From positions 1-18,660 of the forward strand of contig CAYSCH010000173.1 of the NCBI GenBank assembly GCA_964429355.1: DNA of 18,660 nt, given 5' to 3'. This document shows positions 13,918 through 18,660 of the stretch, piece by piece (the stretch's first letter is position 1; each line of letters begins with the position of its first letter). The translations under genes were made by a program, and so were the position numbers. The notes beneath the pieces were generated by a model. That model ran no database searches and had not been told where the DNA came from. It saw only the letters and a program-made list of their open reading frames with translations. The DNA comes from JAAYAY01 sp964429355. GTDB lineage: Bacteria; Planctomycetota; Planctomycetia; Pirellulales; Thermoguttaceae.

Positions 13918-15392
13918 CAGCCTTCCCTTTCGATGGTTTCCAAGTTCACCCGCAGCATCGCACCGTAGTCGCCCTTGCCGGGGCAAACGAAAGTGCAAAG
14001 GGCCAGATCTTCCTCGTCCAGTTCCAGGCAACCCAGGGCCTCGGCCTGCTCCACGTCTTCCACCGCCAGGGCCCGGAGGAGGAAGTAGGGCAGAATGTCC
14101 AGCGGCATGACTCGTTCGAAGCTGCCGATCGGCAACAGTGCGCGGTGCCCACCGTAGAGCGATGCCGAAAAGGACTGGAGCCGATTCCTGGTCAGCCTGG
14201 AGGCAAACACGTTTTTCACCGAAAACTTGCGGAACCCTGGGGCGAGCCAGCCGAACAGCTCCCGCTGGCCGCCCGCAGGCAGGGCGGAGACCTGGAGATG
14301 GTAACGCCCCAGGTGGGCGAACGGTCCTTCGGCCTGGCGACCTCCGAGCAGGGAACCGGAGACGATGCGGCTGGGCTGTCCGTCAAGCTCGCCATCGGTC
14401 AATTCCGCCAGGTCGGCGCCGACCCGGGTGCGGATCAGCCGCGGTTGCTCGACGCTCGGGCCGGCGATCGAGATCACCCGGGAGAAGTCGATCTCTCCTG
14501 TGGTGAACAGGTGGCCGATGGCGATCACGTCTTGATAGTTCACGTAACCGACCGCCTTGTTGCGTCCGGCCGGATCGACGAAATGGATGTGGGTTCCGGG
14601 CAGGCCGGCGGGGTGCGGTCCGCTGAACTCGACCGTCTTCACCCGGTCCAGTTCCATTCCGGGCAGGATCTCGCCCGGCGCCTTGCAGAGAAACACTCCC
14701 TTGTCGCTGAGCTTGGCCAACACGCGCAGGCCGTTGCGGAAATCCTCGCGGCGCTCGCGGATGACGACATTCGGGTCCGCGGCCAGCGGATGGGTGTCGA
14801 TGGCGGTGACGAACAGGGACGAGAGCCGCGTGTCCGGGGAGGGAATAATGCCGAACGGCCGCTGGCGCAGCGCGGTCCACAGCCCCGACGCGAGAAGCGT
14901 CTCGCGGATGGTGCCGGCATCCAGGTCCGCCAGCTCGTTGGCACGGTGGTGGGCGAACTGTTCGGCCTCCTCGCCGGAGAGTTCGACCACGATTGCCTGG
15001 AGGACCCGCTTTTCGCCGCGCCGAATGGCCACCACCCGGCCGGCCCCAGGTGAGGTGAAACGGATTTCGGGGCGTTTGCGGTCCACCAGCAACGTTTGCC
15101 CGGCCGTGACGACGTCGCCTTCCTCCACGGCGAGCCGAGGCTTGAGCAGTGGATAGTCGGGGACCACGAGGGCGACTCGGGTGACTGCCGGGCCCTCGTA
15201 GATGATCTGCTCGGGCACTCCGGCGATCGGCAGGTCGAGGCCCTTGCGAATTTGGATCGTCTTCCAGGCCGTAGGCCGGGGGGCCGGCTTTCTCCGCTCG
15301 CGTACCAGGTTCGGATTGGCGGTTTCTCGTTCAACGACGATTTGTGTATCTTCCCAGGCAGACGGTAGATCCGTGACAAGCTGTCTTAACAT
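13917..15392 (-). CDS. nqrA: Na+-NQR subunit A with N-terminal extension
   Basis: NqrA is the cytoplasmic subunit that docks on NqrB and contributes to quinone binding. The usual protein (about 446 aa) begins with a short Met-led strand equal to IQIRKGLDLPIAG, here at residues 46-58, so this 491-aa form has about 44 extra N-terminal residues (MLRQLVTDLPSAWEDTQIVV..., then an Arg/Pro-rich KPAPRPTAW). The longer start is supported by AAGGAGG 5 nt before the ATG and by the lack of a Met near the usual start. The rest is typical: PDYPLLKPRLAVEEGD, FTSPGAGRVVAIRRGEKR, FRNGLRVLAKLSDKGVFLCK, HFVDPAGRNKAVGYVNYQDVIAIG, and a Cys-containing C-terminal ALCTFVCPGKGDYG. It is the first nqr gene, 61 nt after the receiver-like gene. 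Confidence 0.96.
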   Translation of the reverse strand: MLRQLVTDLPSAWEDTQIVVERETANPNLVRERRKPAPRPTAWKTIQIRKGLDLPIAGVPEQIIYEGPAVTRVALVVPDYPLLKPRLAVEEGDVVTAGQTLLVDRKRPEIRFTSPGAGRVVAIRRGEKRVLQAIVVELSGEEAEQFAHHRANELADLDAGTIRETLLASGLWTALRQRPFGIIPSPDTRLSSLFVTAIDTHPLAADPNVVIRERREDFRNGLRVLAKLSDKGVFLCKAPGEILPGMELDRVKTVEFSGPHPAGLPGTHIHFVDPAGRNKAVGYVNYQDVIAIGHLFTTGEIDFSRVISIAGPSVEQPRLIRTRVGADLAELTDGELDGQPSRIVSGSLLGGRQAEGPFAHLGRYHLQVSALPAGGQRELFGWLAPGFRKFSVKNVFASRLTRNRLQSFSASLYGGHRALLPIGSFERVMPLDILPYFLLRALAVEDVEQAEALGCLELDEEDLALCTFVCPGKGDYGAMLRVNLETIEREG

Positions 15393-15397
15393 GGTTG

Positions 15398-15404
15398 CCT
15401 CCTT
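15398..15404 (-). promoter_or_regulatory. Strong ribosome binding site fixing the extended nqrA start
   Basis: On the minus strand AAGGAGG is followed by CAACC and then the ATG at 15392. It is a near-ideal site with ideal spacing, and the main evidence that the N-terminal extension of NqrA is translated. Confidence 0.8.
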
Positions 15405-15450
15405 CTCAACGAAATTGCGTGATCGTCAAAGCCAATAGGCCTCTTGAGCG

Positions 15451-15468
15451 GCGTCACATCAGTGACGC
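15451..15468. repeat. Perfect 7-bp hairpin at the end of the receiver-like gene
   Basis: GCGTCAC (15451-15457), ATCA, GTGACGC (15462-15468) forms a perfect 7-bp stem with a 4-nt loop. It includes the stop codon of the receiver-like gene and lies about 60 nt before nqrA. No T-run follows on the minus strand, so it may stabilise or process the mRNA between the sensor and nqr segments, or be an operator for an internal nqr promoter. Confidence 0.5.
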
Positions 15469-15975
15469 GGCTGCCGTGGCGACATGCACCAGGGCTGCTC
15501 GAATTCGCTTCAGCGCGTGAACGGTGTTTCTCAGCCGTACCCTCGATGGGTCGGGCTGGTCCGGGGCGCATCCCATCTGGGCGGAGAACGCCTCCAGCAG
15601 GACGTCGTGAAACCGCTGTTCCGAGACGGGCTTCGCCAGGAATGCGAACGCTCCCAGTTTGGCAGCTTCCACGGCGGCCGGAATCGAGGGATGGACGGCC
15701 GCTACAATCGCGGCGGTGTGCGGGTGGGCATTCCGCAGCGTTTCCAGAATCCTTAGGCTGTTCACCCCCGGGGCCTGATGCTCGACAATGACGACGTCGC
15801 CGGGATCGATGGTGAGACCTCGGATCGCGTCGTCATCGGTCGAGACCGACTCGGTCGTGAATCGCACGGAACCGCCAGAACCAGGAATCCGGAATCGGCG
15901 TCTGGCAAGAGCCCGTTTTACGAAGGCCTGCATGTGCGGATCGCTGTCGGCGATGAGAACGCGTCGTGTCAGCAT
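15454..15975 (-). CDS. Receiver-domain protein, probably a pseudo-receiver
   Basis: A 173-aa protein whose first 130 residues follow the REC fold of response regulators: RVLIADSDPHMQAFVKRAL (5-23), VVIVEHQAPGVNSLRILETL (61-80), AAIVAAVHPSIPAAVEAAKLGAFAFLAKPV (88-117). Compared with a typical receiver, the acidic pair is Asp10-Ser11 with Asp12 next, the phosphoacceptor position is Glu65 rather than Asp, the switch Thr/Ser position is Ala93, and the invariant Lys115 is kept. Such changes usually mean phosphorylation-independent signalling or a constitutively active-like form. Residues 140-173 form an Arg/Ala-rich helix with no DNA-binding domain, so any output is by protein contact. It lies 18 nt after the sensor kinase gene; no clear Shine-Dalgarno precedes the ATG, suggesting coupling. 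Confidence 0.82.
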   Translation of the reverse strand: MLTRRVLIADSDPHMQAFVKRALARRRFRIPGSGGSVRFTTESVSTDDDAIRGLTIDPGDVVIVEHQAPGVNSLRILETLRNAHPHTAAIVAAVHPSIPAAVEAAKLGAFAFLAKPVSEQRFHDVLLEAFSAQMGCAPDQPDPSRVRLRNTVHALKRIRAALVHVATAAASLM

Positions 15976-15993
15976 GGCTTGGGAGGAAAACGT

Positions 15994-17979
15994 CTAGCGG
16001 AGTCGTGGCAGGGTCACAGTGAAGGTGGTGCCGGTGGGGCCGCGCGAGGGATCGGCATTGGATTCGACCTGGATGTCGCCGCCGTGCATCTTGACGATGC
16101 CGTAGGTCACAGCCAGTCCCAGGCCGGTGCCTTCTCCGACTCGCTTGGTGGTGAAGAAAGGTTCGAAGATCTTCTTGAGGTTCTCTTCGGGAATGCCGTC
16201 GCCTGTGTCGTGGACTCGCAGCAAGGCTCCCCGTTCGTTGCCGTTCAGGTCGATGCGGATCGCGCCCTCGCCGTGCATGGCGTCGACGGCGTTGCTGATC
16301 AGATTCGTCAGAACCTGAACGATCTGGTCCTGGTCGACATCGGCTGCGGGGGAATCGCTGAGCTGGCGGACCTCGATGTGGACGCCGGTTGGCCTGGGAA
16401 ACGCCCGTACCGTACGTTGCACGAGTTCGTGGAGGTTGGTTGGCTCCCGTGCGACCTTGTTCTGCCGGGCGAAATCCAGGAGGCCGGCGACGATCTTCTT
16501 GCACCGTCCGGCCTGCTCGATGATCAGGTCGATGTCCTCGCGAATGGCCGAGTCTTTGGGACACTCGTCGCGAACCAAGTGGGAATACATGAGCACCGCG
16601 CCCAAGGGATTGTTCACCTCGTGGGCGACTCCGGCTGCCAGTTGCCCCACGCTTGCCAGCTTCTCCGACTGGGCCAATGCTTCCTGGGCGCTGGCCAGAC
16701 GCTGGTTGGATTGTTCGACCTGCTCCAACGCCCGGCTCAGTTTCTCGATCATGAACGGGAGGCACATGGCGTTCTCGGCAAGTCCCTGATGAATGGCCAC
16801 CGCATGTTCGCGGCACGTGTCGTAACCGCAGGCCCCGCAATTGAGCTCGTCCTCCAGGCCGTGTTTGCCCATGTCGGCCAGGATCGCTCGGATCTGGTCG
16901 GTGGCCGGTGCGGGTTTCCTCTGGTCCTCCACCGAGAAGGAACGAGTCAGATCGAGCTTGTCCATACTGGCAATCGTCGACTGCCACGTGTCATGGTCGA
17001 GATGCTCTTCTCTTCGGCAGACGTATTCGCGAACCCGGCGCCGGCGGTTGAACAGGGGAAGCCGATTCTCGATGCCCGCCCCCATGATGCAGCCCTCGCA
17101 GCACAGGGCCTCCAGGAGCTGTGCTCCGAGATCCCCGGTAGAAAATTCCTTGATGGCTTCGCGGACGTGGCTGTGCCCTTCGACGGCCACGATACTGCCC
17201 GACTTGAGGTCCTCGGGCAGATCAGCCGCCTGAAGCATGCCGCGGCCGATGGGCAACAGGCCGCCCAGGCCGCCGTGCGGTGGATCGAAGTCGCTTTCGC
17301 AAACGCTCTCCGCCTCGATCCCCTGGGCGCGGAAGAGCGAACGCAGCTCGCCGAAGGTCAGCACCGCATTCACTTCGCCCGCAAGGCGGACGGAGTCGGC
17401 CTCCATTTTCTTTCCCACGCAGGGACCGATGAATACGACGGAAACGTCGTCGCCATGAATGTGGCGAACGGCGCGTGCCGCTGCCACCATGGGAGAAACA
17501 ACCGGCAGGAGCGACGGCACCAGTTGCGGGTAGAAGCGTTCCACGTAGGCCACGACCGCGGGGCAACTTGTGGCGATGAATCGCTGCCCGTGGCCGGCGT
17601 CCATCAACCGGCGATACGCCCTGGCCACAAGATCGGCACCGAACGAGACTTCGCACACATGGTGGAAGCCGAGCTTCCGGATCATGCCGACGAGCAGCGA
17701 CTCGCTGATTTCGTGGAATTCGGCCGGGAAACTGGGAGCCAAGCAGGCAACGACCTTTCCGCCTCCGGCCAGCAGGGAGTTGACTTTTCCCATCGAGTCG
17801 GGATATTGCTTGGCCCGTTGCGAGCAGACCCGCAGACAGTTGCCGCACACGATGCAGCGATCGGGAATCACCTCGGCCTGGCCGTCCTTGACGCGAATCG
17901 CTTTGGCCGGGCATTCGCGAATGCACGTGTAGCACATTCGGCATCGCTCCCGGATTGTGGTGACGTAGCCGTTTGGCAT
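15994..17979 (-). CDS. [FeFe]-hydrogenase-like sensor histidine kinase
   Basis: A 661-aa soluble fusion, most likely a sensor rather than a catalytic hydrogenase. Residues 10-55 hold two [4Fe-4S] ferredoxin motifs (Cys13/16/19/23 and 42/45/48/52). Residues 75-305 form an Fe-hydrogenase large-subunit C-terminal domain: L1 is ATSCPAVV (Cys139), L2 is IGPCVGKKMEAD (Cys187), and L3 is LCCEGCIMGAG (Cys293, Cys297), so all four H-cluster Cys are present. L1 has one Cys instead of the catalytic TSCCP, so the proton-transfer Cys is missing, as in sensory HydS-type proteins. Residues 381-406 are a further Fe-S motif (Cys381, 384, 389, 406). A coiled coil (410-440) leads to HisKA with His453 in GVAHEVNNPLG, and HATPase with N563 (LISNAVDAM), DTGDGIP, FEPFFTTK and GTGLGL. 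All kinase boxes are intact. It lies between a NuoE-like gene (3 nt away) and the receiver-like gene. Expected input is H2 or ferredoxin redox state; this is inference. Confidence 0.92.
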   Translation of the reverse strand: MPNGYVTTIRERCRMCYTCIRECPAKAIRVKDGQAEVIPDRCIVCGNCLRVCSQRAKQYPDSMGKVNSLLAGGGKVVACLAPSFPAEFHEISESLLVGMIRKLGFHHVCEVSFGADLVARAYRRLMDAGHGQRFIATSCPAVVAYVERFYPQLVPSLLPVVSPMVAAARAVRHIHGDDVSVVFIGPCVGKKMEADSVRLAGEVNAVLTFGELRSLFRAQGIEAESVCESDFDPPHGGLGGLLPIGRGMLQAADLPEDLKSGSIVAVEGHSHVREAIKEFSTGDLGAQLLEALCCEGCIMGAGIENRLPLFNRRRRVREYVCRREEHLDHDTWQSTIASMDKLDLTRSFSVEDQRKPAPATDQIRAILADMGKHGLEDELNCGACGYDTCREHAVAIHQGLAENAMCLPFMIEKLSRALEQVEQSNQRLASAQEALAQSEKLASVGQLAAGVAHEVNNPLGAVLMYSHLVRDECPKDSAIREDIDLIIEQAGRCKKIVAGLLDFARQNKVAREPTNLHELVQRTVRAFPRPTGVHIEVRQLSDSPAADVDQDQIVQVLTNLISNAVDAMHGEGAIRIDLNGNERGALLRVHDTGDGIPEENLKKIFEPFFTTKRVGEGTGLGLAVTYGIVKMHGGDIQVESNADPSRGPTGTTFTVTLPRLR

Positions 17980-17982
17980 GGC

Positions 17983-18366
17983 TCACTCGGCGGCAAGGTC
18001 TCGAATCAGTCGCTCCACTTGAAGCGGTGTGACTCCCGGAAACAGTTCCTCGTTGACGGCAACCACGGGCGCCATCCCGCAGGCATCGAGACAGGCGACC
18101 ACTTCCAGACTGAAATGGCCGTCCGCAGTGATCTCTCCCGGCAGAATGCCCAGCGCGTCCTGAAGGGTCTGGAGAACGGCGGCCGATCCCTTGACGTGGC
18201 ACGCAATGCCGCGGCACACGCGAATATGATGACGCCCGCGAGGCTGACTGCCCGTAACGGTCGCGGGATCGCCAGTCGGCCCCATTGCCACCTCGGGCAG
18301 CAGGACAAGGAGGTCGGACGGTTCCGGCCCACCGATGGCTTCATCATGTTTCCACAGGGCAGTCAT
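17983..18366 (-). CDS. NuoE/HydC-like thioredoxin-fold [2Fe-2S] protein
   Basis: A protein of about 127 aa with the NuoE-type cluster motif: RVCRGIACHVKG (Cys51 and Cys56, C-x4-C) and VACLDACGMAPVVAVN (Cys92 and Cys96, C-x3-C). LEVVACLDACGMAPVV and VTPLQVERLIRDL match the 24-kDa subunit family, which appears in complex I, in HydC of electron-bifurcating hydrogenases and in HndA. The N-terminal helical bundle of full NuoE (about 70 residues) is absent. The start is uncertain: I prefer the ATG at 18366 because codon use improves there and GGAG lies 11 nt upstream. The frame continues to an ATG at 18450, which would add 28 residues (MCEPCAVAVLVCC...) behind a poorly placed AGG. It is first in the minus-strand cluster, 3 nt before the sensor kinase, so it probably relays electrons to or from its ferredoxin domain. 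Confidence 0.85.
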   Translation of the reverse strand: MTALWKHDEAIGGPEPSDLLVLLPEVAMGPTGDPATVTGSQPRGRHHIRVCRGIACHVKGSAAVLQTLQDALGILPGEITADGHFSLEVVACLDACGMAPVVAVNEELFPGVTPLQVERLIRDLAAE

Positions 18367-18450
18367 TTTCGAAAACACTCCAGCAAGTGCAGGTGACGTC
18401 AGCGCGCCCGGGCAGCAAACCAAAACGGCTACGGCACACGGTTCGCACAT

Positions 18451-18660
18451 TCACCTGGAAAGGAACGTTTCATGATCTTTGCAACAATCATGCCGTGCGG
18501 AAAATCGATATCTTCCGAATAGGAATTCACCCTCAGGGTAGCCAATCCACAAGTCCTCTGGCTGCAATTGGTTGATGTAACGCGTGAATGCCAAGTGATT
18601 TATGTATTCCTTCGGGGCGCTCGCCGCGTTCGAGCCGGGCCAGGGCGAGCCGATCCCGCA
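18451..18660 (-). other. Upstream region of the cluster with an open frame off the window edge
   Basis: This is the leader of the sensor-nqr cluster or the end of an upstream gene. On the minus strand one frame is open from the window edge at 18660 to a TGA at 18451-18453, directly before the ATG at 18450. It encodes ...KEYINHLAFTRYINQLQPEDLW... and has mostly G/C third positions up to about 18515, which is suggestive of coding. No start is visible and I recognise no family. The stretch 18504-18539 also has several small palindromes: ATCGAT, GATATC, TTCC-GAATA-GGAA, GAATTC and ACCCT-C-AGGGT. I found no clear -35/-10 pair. Confidence 0.3.

Noticed and set aside
9460..15392. RNF complex rather than NQR
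   Set aside because: NqrA is present, NqrF has the ferredoxin-FAD-NAD reductase layout, and no RnfB- or RnfC-type multi-[4Fe-4S] subunit is encoded. The order A-B-C-D-E-F is that of NQR.
15994..17979. Catalytic H2-producing hydrogenase
   Set aside because: L1 lacks the second Cys of TSCCP, the protein is fused to a complete histidine kinase, and no HydB-type flavoprotein partner is nearby.
15778..18396. Plus-strand open frame of 872 codons opposite the sensor kinase
   Set aside because: The minus strand encodes a hydrogenase-like histidine kinase with all motifs. The plus frame has no recognisable domain and spans several minus-strand genes.

Overview
The window is a GC-rich bacterial segment with long Shine-Dalgarno-led genes. 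No rRNA, tRNA, CRISPR array, insertion sequence or phage gene was found. A Tat-exported protein with a DUF4838-like motif, a six-gene Na+-translocating NADH:quinone reductase (Nqr) operon, an apolipoprotein N-acyltransferase (so a diderm lipoprotein pathway) and intergenic AGACTGAGG-type 9-bp repeats all fit Planctomycetota or a near relative, probably a metagenome-assembled genome because a 10-N scaffold gap lies inside nqrB. The phylum is an inference; nothing here is taxonomically decisive.

Left part (1-6492). A FliN/FliM-family flagellar switch protein (331-1278, +) lies behind a near-perfect sigma-28/sigma-D promoter at 236-263. It is convergent with an exported protein of about 13 TPR repeats (1293-3152, -) that has its own promoter-like sequence at 3189-3217. 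A glutamine amidotransferase (pabA/trpG type, 3430-4011, +) follows, then a two-gene unit of lnt (4193-5908) and a conserved hypothetical protein (5905-6492) whose start overlaps the lnt stop by 4 nt.

Middle (6493-8042). One minus-strand, Tat-exported DUF4838-like protein (6736-7791) is flanked by two short intergenic stretches. One of these carries four 9-bp tandem repeats.

Right part (8043-18450, all minus strand). Read 5'->3' on the minus strand, the order is: NuoE/HydC-like [2Fe-2S] protein; a 661-aa fusion of two [4Fe-4S] clusters, an [FeFe]-hydrogenase-like H-cluster domain, a further Fe-S domain and a complete histidine kinase; a receiver-like protein whose phosphoacceptor Asp appears replaced by Glu; then nqrA-B-C-D-E-F; a candidate attenuator; apbE, the FMN transferase expected to flavinylate NqrB and NqrC; and a small one-TM protein with a CxC motif in the place where nqrM often sits. 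Spacing is tight throughout (overlaps of 1-17 nt, gaps of 1-18 nt), apart from about 60 nt before nqrA and 128 nt before apbE.

The most interesting hypothesis is that the first three genes form a hydrogen- or redox-sensing signalling module genetically fused to a Na+-pumping respiratory complex. The sensor keeps the H-cluster cysteines but lacks the proton-transfer cysteine, and the receiver-like output lacks canonical phosphorylation residues. This links perception of H2 or of ferredoxin/NADH redox state to Na+-NQR expression or activity.
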